A stretch of DNA of 64,000 nt from Motiliproteus sp047633175 (GTDB taxonomy: Bacteria; Pseudomonadota; Gammaproteobacteria; Pseudomonadales; Balneatricaceae), in contig JBLIEQ010000016.1 in NCBI GenBank assembly GCA_047633175.1, forward strand, positions 23,171-87,170, given 5' to 3'. Positions 27,083 to 37,059 of the stretch are shown here, in pieces (within the stretch, counting starts at the first letter, position 1; every line of letters begins with the position of its first letter). Both the position numbers and the translations under genes were made by a program. Under the pieces are notes generated by a model. The model searched no databases, was not told the origin of the DNA, and saw nothing but the letters and a program-made list of their open reading frames with translations.

Positions 27083-29764
27083 TCACTTAGCCTTAGCTTT
27101 AGCCTTAGCCTTACTTTTAACTGCAGCGGGGCTCTTGCGCTTATCCTCCTCTACCCACTTATCCCCTTCATAGAATGCCCGCCAGCCACTGGCCTTACCC
27201 TCGACCTCAGACATCACATACTGCTCTTTTGTTTTACGACTATAGCGGATGACTGCCGGCTGCCCGTCAGGATCGGCCCGGGGCGCATCCATCAGAAAAT
27301 GGTACTTCGGATCAATCTCCAGACGATGAGGCAGCAACTCTACAACCAGCGGCGCACGGGTTTCCCTGTTGCGCGGGAACTGACTGGCAGCCAGGAATAA
27401 TCCTGCGGCACCATCACGTAAAATATAGTGGTCCTCGACCTTCACGCAGGACAGCTCCGGCGTAGGGACTGGATCCATCTTAGGTGGCGCCGCTTCCCCG
27501 CTGCGCAGAAGTTTGCGGGTATTTTTACAGTCATCAGAAGTACAGCCGAAATATTTCCCGAACCGGCCCGTCTTCAGCTGCATATCGGCACCGCACTTAT
27601 CACACTCGATCAGAGGGCCATCGTAACCTTTGATCTTGTAGTGCCCCGACTCTACTTCAAATCCGGCACAGGCCGGATTATTGCCACACACATGTAACTT
27701 GCGCGTCTCATCGATCAGGTAGCTATCCATCGCCGTATCACAGAGGCCGCAACGATGCTTAGCGCGTAACAGCCGCGATTCCGCCTCATCATCGGCATCG
27801 ATACTGATCGCCTCATCGCCATTAACCAGGTTCTGAGTACCCTTGCAGCGCTCTTTAGGAGGCAAGCCGTAACCCGAACAACCCAGGAATACGCCCGTGC
27901 TGGCGGTGCGGATATTCATATGCCGGCCACAGGTTGGGCAGGGGATATCGGTTGGGGTGGGATCGTTAGGCGCCATCCCGGCGTCGGCACTCTCGGCCTC
28001 CTCCAGCTGCTGGCTGAAACCCTTATAAAACTGATCCAGTAACTGCTTCCATTCGGCACCGCCCTTGGCTACATCATCTAATGAGGCTTCCATCTTGGCG
28101 GTAAAGCCGTAATCCATCAGATCCTCAAAACTACCCATCAGCCGGTCTGTGACGATATCGCCCATCTTCTCGGCATAAAAACGCCGATTTTCCAACTTCG
28201 CATAACCCCGGTCCTGGATAGTCGAGATGATCGACGCGTAGGTTGAGGGTCGGCCGATCCCGAGTTTTTCCAGCTCTTTGACCAATGCCGCCTCAGAAAA
28301 ACGGGCGGATGGCTTGGTAAAATGTTGTTTTGGCTCGAGCTTTTCCAGAGTCAGAGTATCGCCTTTGTGCAACTCCGGCAGTATCACGTCCTCATCGGCC
28401 TTACCCGCAGAGGCCTGGACCTTCAGAAAACCATCAAACTGCAGAATACGACCGCGGGTACGGAGCTCGAAATCGCCACTGCGCACCTGAATTCGAGTAC
28501 TGGTAAAACGGGCATTAGGCATCTGGCAAGCCACGAATTGGCGCCAGATCAACTCATACATCCGCTGTGCATCGCGCTCCAGATCATCCAGCGATGAGCC
28601 CTTGATGTTGACGTTCGAGGGACGGATCGCCTCGTGCGCCTCCTGAGCACCCTCTTTACTGCTGTAGGTCAGCGGTGCTTCGGGAAGATACTGATCGCCA
28701 AAATTTTTCTGAATATAGTCCCGACAACCGGCAACCGCTTCGGCACTCAAATTGGTCGAGTCTGTACGCATATACGTAATGTGGCCTGCTTCATACAGCC
28801 GCTGCGCCATCATCATGGTTTTCTTTACCCCAAAGCCTAACCGGGTACTGGCGGCCTGCTGCAGGGTTGAGGTTATAAAGGGGGCGGAGGGTTTACTCTG
28901 AGTCGGCTTATCCTCACGTTCGCTTATCTGATAGCTGCCTTGCTGCAACGCCGCCAGCGCCAGGTCCGTGGTCGCCTTATCACTGGGACGAAACGCCTTC
29001 CCAAGGTGCTTAGTGACATCAAAGCGGACCTGATCCGCCTGAGAGGTTTGCAACTGTGCGGCAACCTCCCAAAACTCTTCAGGAATAAAAGCCCTGATCT
29101 CGCGTTCACGCTCGACCACCAGACGTACGGCGACCGACTGTACTCGACCGGCTGACAGCCCCCGTGCGACCCTGGCCCACAACAGCGGCGAGACCATATA
29201 GCCAACCACGCGATCGAGAAAGCGTCGCGCCTGCTGGGCATTAACACGATTGATATCCAGCTCACCCGGCGTCTCAAACGCTTCGGTGATCGCTTTCTTG
29301 GTAATTTCGTTAAACACCACCCTTTTATAACGGCTCGGATCTCCGCCAATCGTTTCCTGCAGGTGCCAGGCAATCGCCTCCCCCTCGCGATCCAGATCGG
29401 TCGCGAGATAGATCTGATCGGCGCTCTTCGCTAACCGCCTCAACTCATCGACCACCTTCTCCTTACCAGGAAGGATCTGGTAATTAGCATCCCAATTATG
29501 TTCAGGATCGACACCCATGCGCGCCAGCAACTGCTCACGAGCCTTCTTCTTTTTGTGTATCACCTTCTTATCCGGTGACAGCTTGCGCGTCTCCGCTGCC
29601 GCCAGTGCTCGCGCCTTGGTATCCACCGGCGCCTTAATGCCCCCGCTGGTTGGCAGATCGCGTATATGGCCGACGCTAGACTTCACGATGAAATCTTTAC
29701 CAAGGTACTTATTAATGGTCTTGGCCTTAGCCGGAGACTCGACGATTACTAGTGACTTACCCAT
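27083..29764 (-). CDS. topA: DNA topoisomerase I
   Basis: An 893-residue type IA topoisomerase. The TOPRIM domain starts at the N-terminus (LVIVESPAKAKTINKYLG) and has DLDREGEAIAWHL. Tyr331 in ITYMRTDSTNLS is the catalytic tyrosine. Three C-terminal Cys4-type zinc ribbons follow (CPTCGRH, CGLCDTA and CDKCGAD starts), as in E. coli TopA. It relaxes negative supercoils. The protein ends in a lysine-alanine repeat tail (KSKAKAKAKAK), encoded by repeats of TTAGCC/TTAGCT at 27083-27113, which may help DNA or RNA polymerase binding. It is divergent from a membrane-protein gene at 29967. Confidence 0.97.
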   Translation of the reverse strand: MGKSLVIVESPAKAKTINKYLGKDFIVKSSVGHIRDLPTSGGIKAPVDTKARALAAAETRKLSPDKKVIHKKKKAREQLLARMGVDPEHNWDANYQILPGKEKVVDELRRLAKSADQIYLATDLDREGEAIAWHLQETIGGDPSRYKRVVFNEITKKAITEAFETPGELDINRVNAQQARRFLDRVVGYMVSPLLWARVARGLSAGRVQSVAVRLVVEREREIRAFIPEEFWEVAAQLQTSQADQVRFDVTKHLGKAFRPSDKATTDLALAALQQGSYQISEREDKPTQSKPSAPFITSTLQQAASTRLGFGVKKTMMMAQRLYEAGHITYMRTDSTNLSAEAVAGCRDYIQKNFGDQYLPEAPLTYSSKEGAQEAHEAIRPSNVNIKGSSLDDLERDAQRMYELIWRQFVACQMPNARFTSTRIQVRSGDFELRTRGRILQFDGFLKVQASAGKADEDVILPELHKGDTLTLEKLEPKQHFTKPSARFSEAALVKELEKLGIGRPSTYASIISTIQDRGYAKLENRRFYAEKMGDIVTDRLMGSFEDLMDYGFTAKMEASLDDVAKGGAEWKQLLDQFYKGFSQQLEEAESADAGMAPNDPTPTDIPCPTCGRHMNIRTASTGVFLGCSGYGLPPKERCKGTQNLVNGDEAISIDADDEAESRLLRAKHRCGLCDTAMDSYLIDETRKLHVCGNNPACAGFEVESGHYKIKGYDGPLIECDKCGADMQLKTGRFGKYFGCTSDDCKNTRKLLRSGEAAPPKMDPVPTPELSCVKVEDHYILRDGAAGLFLAASQFPRNRETRAPLVVELLPHRLEIDPKYHFLMDAPRADPDGQPAVIRYSRKTKEQYVMSEVEGKASGWRAFYEGDKWVEEDKRKSPAAVKSKAKAKAKAK

Positions 29765-29966
29765 GAATAAACCTAAAACTTAAAAAGATGAAGCGTGCGA
29801 CAGGGTTCAGAGGCGGTCATATATAAGGCCTGTACAAACGCGGGTCAAGCAACCATTTCTTAAACACCTTATCTACAACGCTCTCTGACTGCTGTTTTTG
29901 ATAGTTATTGGGGGGCAATTTGGGTACCCTGAACGTACTTTATTGTCCCTGTTGTTTCTATAATTT

Positions 29967-30683
29967 ATGTCTTCGGAAAACAACGCACTGCTGCTGCTAA
30001 GCTTGGTAGCGCTCCTGCTTATCGCCCTGTCGGTAAATTACGTTATTTACCAACAGCAGGAGCGCCATCGACAGCGCTTTATACTCGCCAAGAAAATCCG
30101 CCGTGACGCCGAACTGCTACTCGACACCCTCAGGACACTCAAACAACTGCAGTGTCCTAAACCGGTGATAGAGCTGCTCAATAACGAGGTGGTCGACATG
30201 CTCGGCAAGCTCGCGCGACTCAACCCTCAAAGCGGCGTTATTGAGCAGCTGCAAAGTCAGATACCCAGGGCGCCCGAACAGGCTCAGAGTCTGGATTTAA
30301 AAAACGACAGCACCCTGAAGAGCGCTCAGAATACGATCCGTTTTACCCTCGGGTTTATTCAGCGACGCCGCAGCCTGGGCGCAGTATCGCGCCTGAAATG
30401 CAATGAGCTCTCTCGAGAGTTACAGTGGCTAAGCAGCGAAATAGAAATAGAGACTCATACCGAGACCGGTAAGCAACTTCTAAAGAGTGACAAAGCGGTA
30501 CTGGCCGTATCGCGCTTCAAGCTTGCTAAAAGCATCATCGCACACTTGTCGCATAAAGAACCCCGCCGGCAGATACTGATGGATGAAATCAATCAATTAA
30601 TTGCTCAGGCTACCGTTTTTGGTACGACCTCGGCACCCACTCAAGCCAAGACCGTTCACAACAACGATAACAAAAATCACTAA
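29967..30683 (+). CDS. Hypothetical membrane-anchored helical protein
   Basis: A 238-residue protein I cannot assign. It has one N-terminal membrane helix (LLLLSLVALLLIALSVNYVIY) followed by a basic, helical, probably cytoplasmic body. The body has segments such as RDAELLLDTLRTLKQLQCPKPVIELL and KQLLKSDKAVLAVSRFKLAKSIIAHL, which could form helical bundles. It is divergent from topA and converges with a DUF1653 gene; the two stop codons overlap by four bases. Codon use is neighbour-like. Confidence 0.65.
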   Translation: MSSENNALLLLSLVALLLIALSVNYVIYQQQERHRQRFILAKKIRRDAELLLDTLRTLKQLQCPKPVIELLNNEVVDMLGKLARLNPQSGVIEQLQSQIPRAPEQAQSLDLKNDSTLKSAQNTIRFTLGFIQRRRSLGAVSRLKCNELSRELQWLSSEIEIETHTETGKQLLKSDKAVLAVSRFKLAKSIIAHLSHKEPRRQILMDEINQLIAQATVFGTTSAPTQAKTVHNNDNKNH

Positions 30684-30913
30684 CCGACTTCAGACAACAG
30701 CGAAAAACGCCGCTGTACGCCCTGTTCTGTTGAAACTGTTTCGAGAAACATCGCCAACGGGCGTACCCAGAGCGCACCCTCCCCATACTGGGGCTGATAG
30801 ACCACCAGCTCCTCATCCGTTTCCGAATGCCGGGCGATACCCAGCACCCGGTATTCGCCGCCCTTATAATGGCGATATCGTCCGGGCGGTAACCTGCTAT
30901 CAATTAAAAACAT
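30680..30913 (-). CDS. DUF1653-domain protein
   Basis: A 77-residue protein matching the small DUF1653 family: PPGRYRHYKGGEYRVLGIARHSETDEELVVYQ followed by LWVRPLAMFLETV. The fold is a small beta barrel and the function is unknown. It lies five bases after the upstream 166-residue gene, so the two probably form an operon. The stop overlaps that of the convergent gene in CTAA. Confidence 0.88.
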   Translation of the reverse strand: MFLIDSRLPPGRYRHYKGGEYRVLGIARHSETDEELVVYQPQYGEGALWVRPLAMFLETVSTEQGVQRRFSLLSEVG

Positions 30914-30918
30914 ACCGA

Positions 30919-31419
30919 CTACACCCCCGCCTCGAGTAAACGTTTAAGTAACTGCTTAATCGAGGCTACAGTCTCTGGCGTTCCACGCTCCGCCCAAAAG
31001 ATCGAGACACTGATAGGGGTAGATTCCAGCCCATAGGCATCCTCCGGCAGCGTCTCTATCAGCTCCTTTATGAGGGCCAGCGCGGCCCCATCCAGCTCCC
31101 CCTCACCTCTGGACCAGCTCCAGCCTTCGGCGAGCCCCTCGATGGCATAAGAGTCTAACTTAAAAATCTGCCAGGGAACCTGTTTCCCCCGCGTCTTTCC
31201 CGCGATGCGGGGGAGCCTGTATGCCACGCAATCACGCTCATCCGCGAGCGCTTCACCTAGCGCACGCGGCATCAATACCCTTACAATCTGTACCTGAAAG
31301 CCTGAGCGCATCGCACACTGTCGCAGTAACGCCTGGACACGCTGCCGTGGCGACGGCATCATCCACATCATCGACCCAAAAATGGCAAATAAAATCAATG
31401 CGATAACAAACCAATTCAT
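30919..31419 (-). CDS. Hypothetical membrane-anchored protein, 166 residues
   Basis: One N-terminal membrane helix (NWFVIALILFAIFGSMMWMM) is followed by a basic stretch and a soluble domain of about 130 residues containing GWSWSRGEGELDGAALALIKELIETLPEDAYGLE. I do not recognise the family. It is the upstream partner of the DUF1653 gene, five bases apart. The divergent gene on the right encodes a universal stress protein. Confidence 0.65.
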   Translation of the reverse strand: MNWFVIALILFAIFGSMMWMMPSPRQRVQALLRQCAMRSGFQVQIVRVLMPRALGEALADERDCVAYRLPRIAGKTRGKQVPWQIFKLDSYAIEGLAEGWSWSRGEGELDGAALALIKELIETLPEDAYGLESTPISVSIFWAERGTPETVASIKQLLKRLLEAGV

Positions 31420-31502
31420 TATATTACCTAGCTATTTACGAGCGGCCTATAATAGGCTATTTATTAGTGACAGGATATCAGACTGAAACCGAGGAACTCA
31501 TC

Positions 31503-31940
31503 ATGGCCTATCAACACATCTTATTGGCATTGGATCTAACCGACGAGTCCAAACAGGTGGCCGACAGAGCCGTCATTCTAGCGCAGCAGAGCGGCTCATC
31601 CCTGAGCTTAGTGCATGTTATCGAGCCGCTGAGCTTCGCCTACGGGGGCGACGTCCCTATGGACCTTTCTAGCATTCAAGAGCAACTGGACACCCAGGCA
31701 CAACAACAGCTGGCGGAATTAGCCGCGCAGCTAGGGATAGCGGTCAAAGAGACTCTGGTCGTTACCGGTCACACCGAGAGCGAGATACATCGAATCGCCA
31801 AAGAGACCGATACCGATCTGATTGTGGTCGGCAGCCACGGCCGTCACGGCCTGTCCCTACTGCTGGGATCGACCGCTAACGGCGTACTGCACGGGGCCAA
31901 GTGTGATGTACTGGCCGTACGGGTTAAAACACCAGATTAG
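31503..31940 (+). CDS. Universal stress protein (UspA family)
   Basis: A 145-residue single-domain Usp. The ATG at 31503 gives the typical N-terminus MAYQHILLALDLTDES and has GAGGAA upstream; an earlier in-frame start would add 12 atypical residues. The nucleotide-binding motif is seen as VVGSHGRHG followed by LLGSTANGVL. Usp proteins accumulate under stress and many bind ATP. Expression in pseudomonads often depends on ANR or stationary phase, but no FNR-type site was found upstream here. It converges on the ABC-F gene. Confidence 0.93.
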   Translation: MAYQHILLALDLTDESKQVADRAVILAQQSGSSLSLVHVIEPLSFAYGGDVPMDLSSIQEQLDTQAQQQLAELAAQLGIAVKETLVVTGHTESEIHRIAKETDTDLIVVGSHGRHGLSLLLGSTANGVLHGAKCDVLAVRVKTPD

Positions 31941-31950
31941 AGTAAGACTA

Positions 31951-31974
31951 AAAAGTGATGCGGGTTACCGCATC
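31951..31974 (-). terminator. Intrinsic terminator of the ABC-F gene
   Basis: On the minus strand a perfect 7-base stem (GATGCGG/CCGCATC, 4-base loop; 31957-31974) is followed by AC and five T. The stop codon of the ABC-F gene lies partly in the loop. The opposite strand lacks a T-run, so it serves the leftward gene. Confidence 0.55.
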
Positions 31975-33875
31975 GCTTCCAGCTCCACCCAGCGCTCCAT
32001 CGCCTGCTCTAACAACTGCTCGCAGCCCTCCACCGCCGCCAGTCGCTCAGTAACGACCTCTATCGCCTGCTGATAAAAATCGGCGCCGGCAACCTCCTGT
32101 TGCAATGCCAGCAGTTGTGATTCGAGGGTCTCAAGATGCTCCGGAAACAGATCCAACTCCCGCTGCAGTTTATAGCTGAGCTTCTTGGGTGCAGGCTTAT
32201 TCACCTCCGGCTGAGGCTGCGCCAGGGGTTCCTCTTTCACACCCGCGGCATCGGCATCGCTAACTTGCGGCATCTCAGATCGAGGAAGGACGCCGCCCTG
32301 ACGAATCCAGTCTTCATAGCCTCCGACAAACTCACTGATCGAGCCGTTGCGATTAAATACCAGGGTGCTGGTCACCACATTATCGAGAAAGGCGCGATCG
32401 TGGCTGACCAGCAACACAGTGCCTTTAAACTCACTCAGCACCTCCTCCAGCAACTCCAGAGACTCCAGATCCAGATCGTTTGTGGGCTCATCGAGAACCA
32501 GAATATTGGCTGACTTGCTGAACAGACGCGCCAACAGCAACCGATTACGCTCACCACCCGATAACGACTTAACCTTGGCGCGCGTCTGCCCGGGGGAGAA
32601 CAGAAAATCACCCAGATAGCTGATCATATGCCGGCGGTTGCCGTTGATCTCTACGTAATCACGCCCTTCGGCGACGTTATCGATGACTGTTTTTTCCGGA
32701 TCCAGCTGCTCACGCAGCTGATCGAAGTAAGCCACCTCCAGGTTGGTGCCCAGATCCAAATGACCCGACTGCGGCTGCAACTGCCCCAACAACAAGCGCA
32801 ATAGCGTAGTTTTACCGACCCCGTTAGGACCAATCAGACCGATACGATCACCGCGCAGCACTCGCACTGAAAAATCATTGATGATAGTACGGTCACCGTA
32901 GCTGTAGCTGACGCCCTGGGCATCCACCACCAGCTTGCCAGAGCGTTGCGCCTGCTCCACCGAGAACGTTGCCTTGCCCTGCTGATTACGCCGATCGGAA
33001 CGTTCGTTGCGCATCGCTTTCAGCGCCCTGACCCGGCCCTCGTTGCGCGTTCTACGCGCCTTGACGCCCTGCCTGATCCATACTTCCTCTTGTGCTAAGC
33101 GTTTATCAAACAACGCATTATGACGTTCCTGATCGGCCAGCACCTGCTCCCGGTATTTCAGAAAACCCGCATAATCGCTTTCCAGCGAAAAAAGTTTACC
33201 CCGGTCCAGCTCGACGATTCGATTGGCGACCCGCTGCAGAAAGGCCCGGTCATGGGTAATGAAGATCAGCGTACCGCGGAACTCCAGCAACTGCTGCTCT
33301 AGCCAGTCGATGGTATGAATATCGAGGTGGTTGGTGGGCTCATCCAGCAACAAAATATCAGGATCAACCACCAGCGCCTGCGCCAATGCCACCCGCCGCC
33401 GCCAACCACCAGAAAGCTGCTCCATACGGATCTGAGCCGGCAACTTCAATTTCAGCAACACCGTTTCTACTTTCTGCTCCAGGCTCCAGCCATCCACCGC
33501 TTCTAAACGATGCTGTAACTGCTCAAGCTTTCTCATGCCCGCATCGTCATGCGCTTCCATGGCCAGCCGGTCATACTCGGCCCGCAGCACCTGCATATGC
33601 TGCAACCCCGCCGCGACTACCTCGAACACGGTACGCTGATCGGCTTCGGGGAGTTCCTGATCGAGCACCCCTATACGGATGTCGGGACTCAGCCATACAC
33701 TGCCGGAATCGAGCGTCTGCTGACCATTAATGACTTTGATCAGCGTCGACTTCCCCTCACCGTTGCGACCGATCAATGCGATACGTTGATTCGGGTGGAC
33801 CACCCAGTCAACCTGATCCAAGAGGGGTTTATCACCAAAGGCTAAGGCTGCCTGATTTAATCTCAAAAGTGCCAT
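31965..33875 (-). CDS. uup: ABC-F family ATPase (Uup-like)
   Basis: A 636-residue soluble protein with two ABC domains. Site 1 has Walker A GRNGEGKST, signature LSGGWRRR and Walker B DILLLDEPTNHLD. Site 2 has GPNGVGKTT, LSGGERNR and NILVLDEPTNDLD. A C-terminal coiled coil (LSYKLQRELDLFPEHLETLESQ) matches the DNA-binding tail of Uup. ABC-F proteins act on ribosomes, and Uup also affects transposon excision. The start at 33875 (MALLRLNQAALAFG) is preferred over one five codons upstream because it matches the family N-terminus. Two domains plus the tail distinguish it from EttA and YheS. Confidence 0.9.
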   Translation of the reverse strand: MALLRLNQAALAFGDKPLLDQVDWVVHPNQRIALIGRNGEGKSTLIKVINGQQTLDSGSVWLSPDIRIGVLDQELPEADQRTVFEVVAAGLQHMQVLRAEYDRLAMEAHDDAGMRKLEQLQHRLEAVDGWSLEQKVETVLLKLKLPAQIRMEQLSGGWRRRVALAQALVVDPDILLLDEPTNHLDIHTIDWLEQQLLEFRGTLIFITHDRAFLQRVANRIVELDRGKLFSLESDYAGFLKYREQVLADQERHNALFDKRLAQEEVWIRQGVKARRTRNEGRVRALKAMRNERSDRRNQQGKATFSVEQAQRSGKLVVDAQGVSYSYGDRTIINDFSVRVLRGDRIGLIGPNGVGKTTLLRLLLGQLQPQSGHLDLGTNLEVAYFDQLREQLDPEKTVIDNVAEGRDYVEINGNRRHMISYLGDFLFSPGQTRAKVKSLSGGERNRLLLARLFSKSANILVLDEPTNDLDLESLELLEEVLSEFKGTVLLVSHDRAFLDNVVTSTLVFNRNGSISEFVGGYEDWIRQGGVLPRSEMPQVSDADAAGVKEEPLAQPQPEVNKPAPKKLSYKLQRELDLFPEHLETLESQLLALQQEVAGADFYQQAIEVVTERLAAVEGCEQLLEQAMERWVELEAMR

Positions 33876-34004
33876 AAAAAAATGTTCCAACCTAAAAAAA
33901 CGGCATCACGACCAAGAAAAATTGAATCGCGATGGCCTGGGGTTTGAGCTACTCTACTGCCATACTGGACGAAGCCCGGTAATTGAAACGAAGAGGTTCT
34001 AGTT

Positions 34005-36065
34005 TTGCAACCCTCCCTAACAGTTCAGCGACATCCTTATCTGGCGATTTTACGCTGCATCTCCATCCAAAGCCCCCCTATCTCGTCTATTTACCGCATT
34101 CTATTTTTTTCTGCGGTGTTACTACTGATTACGCCTGGCGATGTCCAGGCCCTAATAGCGCCTGATATCGAACAGCAAGAGTCGGAGAACCCGCAACAGT
34201 ACCAGCAACAGCGCGTTCTGTATAAAAAGGCAACAAATGCTCTAGAACGGCATAATATGACCCTGGCTGCTACTTTCAGCAGCCAGCTGAAAAGCTACCC
34301 GCTCTACCCCTACCTGATCTATAAACGCCACAGACTCCAGCTCGACAGACTCGACGCCAGCACTCTGAAGCAGTTCAGTATCGATTTTCCTGACTCTCCG
34401 CTTCCCAGCCGACTGCTAAGCGCCTGGCTCGCTCATCTGGGCAAGCACCAACAGTGGCAACTGCTGCTCGACAACTATCAACCCGGGGTCGCTAATACCA
34501 GCCTGCAGTGCCTGCAACTCTGGGCACTACATCAAACGGGCAGCCGCCAGGAGACCTCTAAACAGGTTGCGCGACTCTGGACTCAAGGCCTCTCCCAACC
34601 TAACAGCTGCGACCAGATTTTTGCAGTCTGGCTAAAGAGCACCGCCTTCACCGAACAGCATGCCTGGGAGCGCTTTTGGTTGGCTTTAGACAAAAACAAT
34701 CCGAGCCTGGCCAAATACAGCAGCACCTTTCTTAACCAACCCCGCTGGCAGAAAACGGCTAAGCAGGCGCTACAGCTGCATCGAAAGCCGGAGCAACTTG
34801 CACTCATAAACATTGACCCCGACATCGCCGGCTACCAACAGCTACTCCACAACAGCCTCAGTCGACTAGGGAGACGTGATCCGGCCCTAGCCCTGCTTCA
34901 GCTACAACGATTTAACGCGACCCTGGTGTTGGATCCTCAAGAACGGCAGCAACTGCAGCGCTATTTAGGTCTCCGCCTGCTGCGCAACTATCCCGAATCC
35001 CTAGAGGCACTCAGCAACCAGATCAATCCTAATCAGAGCGATACAATTCTGCTCGAATGGCAACTTCGCAATCTGCTGCTACGCAAGGAGTGGCAAACGA
35101 TAGATGCCCTAATCGAGAAACTACCAGACCCGGAGCGGTTAAGCAGCCGCTGGCGTTACTGGAAGGCTAGGTCGCTGGAAGCCCAACCCGACACTGACGC
35201 ACAGCAGCGCGCCACCGCGCTTTACACCACCCTGGCCGATGAACGCAGCTTTTATGGTTTCCTGGCGGCCGATAATCTGGGTATCGAGTACAACCTCAAC
35301 AACCATACGACACTACCTGATAAGCCCTATTTGAGAACTCTGTCTCAGAGTGCCCCTATGCTGCGCGCCCGTGAGCTGCTGTATCACCAGCAACGCCGCG
35401 ATGCGCGCAGGGAATGGCGCCAGGCGACACGAGATTTTAGTCCGCAGCAACTCCTCCAGGCCGCTCAACTCGCGCAACAATGGGGCTGGTACGAACAGGG
35501 AATACGCTCTGCAATCAACTCCCGGAAATGGGATGATCTGCTGTTGAGATTTCCGCTGGTCTATGGGGCACAGATATCGCAATCAGCCAAGAGTAACGGC
35601 ATCGATCGCTCCTGGATTATGGCCACCGCCCGCCAGGAGAGCGCCTTCATGCCTGATGCCCGCTCGCCCGCCGGCGCCATGGGCTTAATGCAACTGATGC
35701 CTCGAACCGCTAAGGCGACCGCCAAAAAGGCCAATATTCGCTATCGGGGTCCCCAGCAACTGATAGCCCCTGAATTAAATATAAAAATTGGTAGTCACTA
35801 TCTGGGTCGCCTCAGTCGACGCTATGCAGACCACCGGGTTTTAGCCAGCGCTGCCTATAACGCAGGACCCAGCAGGGTTAACCGCTGGTTAAAGCAACGC
35901 AAAGACCTGCCCATCGATCTCTGGATCGAGACTATTCCTTTCGACGAGACCCGCAATTATGTCCAGAACGTCCTGAGTTTTTCGCTTATCTACAGCGAAA
36001 TGCTGGGGTTACCCAAGCAATTGCTCAGGCCGCAGGAGCTGCAGGGAGAGATTCCCAAGACCTAA
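34005..36065 (+). CDS. Soluble lytic murein transglycosylase (Slt70-like)
   Basis: A 686-residue protein, close to Slt70 with its long superhelical part. A hydrophobic signal segment (YRILFFSAVLLLI) precedes the mature region. Residues from about 60 to 520 form the alpha-helical U-domain. The C-terminal SLT domain has MATARQESAFMPDARS with catalytic Glu545, GAMGLMQLMP and the SAAYNAGPSRV motif. It cleaves peptidoglycan glycan strands, leaving 1,6-anhydro ends. The start is a TTG at 34005 after an AGAGG sequence; a shorter start inside the signal region is possible. Confidence 0.93.
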   Translation: MQPSLTVQRHPYLAILRCISIQSPPISSIYRILFFSAVLLLITPGDVQALIAPDIEQQESENPQQYQQQRVLYKKATNALERHNMTLAATFSSQLKSYPLYPYLIYKRHRLQLDRLDASTLKQFSIDFPDSPLPSRLLSAWLAHLGKHQQWQLLLDNYQPGVANTSLQCLQLWALHQTGSRQETSKQVARLWTQGLSQPNSCDQIFAVWLKSTAFTEQHAWERFWLALDKNNPSLAKYSSTFLNQPRWQKTAKQALQLHRKPEQLALINIDPDIAGYQQLLHNSLSRLGRRDPALALLQLQRFNATLVLDPQERQQLQRYLGLRLLRNYPESLEALSNQINPNQSDTILLEWQLRNLLLRKEWQTIDALIEKLPDPERLSSRWRYWKARSLEAQPDTDAQQRATALYTTLADERSFYGFLAADNLGIEYNLNNHTTLPDKPYLRTLSQSAPMLRARELLYHQQRRDARREWRQATRDFSPQQLLQAAQLAQQWGWYEQGIRSAINSRKWDDLLLRFPLVYGAQISQSAKSNGIDRSWIMATARQESAFMPDARSPAGAMGLMQLMPRTAKATAKKANIRYRGPQQLIAPELNIKIGSHYLGRLSRRYADHRVLASAAYNAGPSRVNRWLKQRKDLPIDLWIETIPFDETRNYVQNVLSFSLIYSEMLGLPKQLLRPQELQGEIPKT

Positions 36066-36120
36066 GCAAGATTTCCGGCAGCAGGTCCTATTACCTGATT
36101 AATGAAGGATTAATGGAGGA

Positions 36121-37059
36121 TTAATGGAGACCATTAACCTCTTTGATTCGGTTCTTCACCAGAATCGCCAGACGATCCGAAACAAACTTGGGCAGAAAAT
36201 CGTTACAACCGACCTTTTGCGCCATCGCCAGATTAAACGAACCCGATAATGAGGTATGCAGAACGATATAGAGATCTTTAAACTGCTCATTTTTACGAAT
36301 TTCCGTGGTTAACCGGTAACCATCCATCTCCGGCATCTCTGCATCGGTAATCACCATAAGAAAGCGCTCAGACAACGGCCCACCCTGTTCTGCAAACGCC
36401 TTGAGCTGCTCGAGGGCATCGGTACCATTGAGCGCCTCGTAAGGGGTAATACCCAGGCTAGCCAGCGTCCTGCGCACCTGATCTCTAGCTGTCTGCGAAT
36501 CATCAACGATCAGGACGTCATACTTTTTAGCCAACTCCCGCACCTGATCATCGATCAGCCCGGGGGTAACCTCTGTCGTATAGGGACTGACTTCGGCAAG
36601 CACCTTCTCGACATCAATAATCTCAACCAGGCGATTATCCTCCATCCGCGTAATTGCGGTCAGATAATGCGCCCGACCTGCCGTCTTGGGAGGTGGCAAC
36701 ACATCAGCCCAATCCAGATTAAGAATGCGCTCCACATCGCTGACCAGAAACCCCTGAACCGAACCGTTATATTCAGTCACTATCAAATGAGAGTTTTCTG
36801 TTACCAGGATGGGCCCCATACCTATAGCTGCACTCAGGTCGATCACAGGAACGGTCTGACCACGCAGATTGGCGACCCCTCTGACCACCGCATGCGAATT
36901 GGGCAGAAGGTTTAGGCGGGGTAATTTCAGGACCTCCTTCACTTTAAATACGTTGATGGCGAATATTTGGTGACGTCCAAGCCGGAACAACAACAGCTCG
37001 AGTCTGTTCTGGCCGACTAACTGAGTGCGCTGATCAACGGAGTCTAAAATTCCAGCCAT
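36121..37059 (-). CDS. cheV: Chemotaxis coupling protein CheV
   Basis: A 312-residue protein with an N-terminal CheW-like domain (about 10-160, including VRGVANLRGQTVPVIDLSAAIG) and a C-terminal receiver domain (about 180-312). The receiver has IVDDSQTARD, phospho-acceptor Asp239 in VITDAEMPEMDG, and the conserved lysine in GCNDFLPKF. CheV links chemoreceptors to CheA and is tuned by phosphorylation. No other chemotaxis gene is near, which is common for cheV. Downstream, three short units of GATTAATGGAG lie at about 36095-36128. Confidence 0.95.
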   Translation of the reverse strand: MAGILDSVDQRTQLVGQNRLELLLFRLGRHQIFAINVFKVKEVLKLPRLNLLPNSHAVVRGVANLRGQTVPVIDLSAAIGMGPILVTENSHLIVTEYNGSVQGFLVSDVERILNLDWADVLPPPKTAGRAHYLTAITRMEDNRLVEIIDVEKVLAEVSPYTTEVTPGLIDDQVRELAKKYDVLIVDDSQTARDQVRRTLASLGITPYEALNGTDALEQLKAFAEQGGPLSERFLMVITDAEMPEMDGYRLTTEIRKNEQFKDLYIVLHTSLSGSFNLAMAQKVGCNDFLPKFVSDRLAILVKNRIKEVNGLH

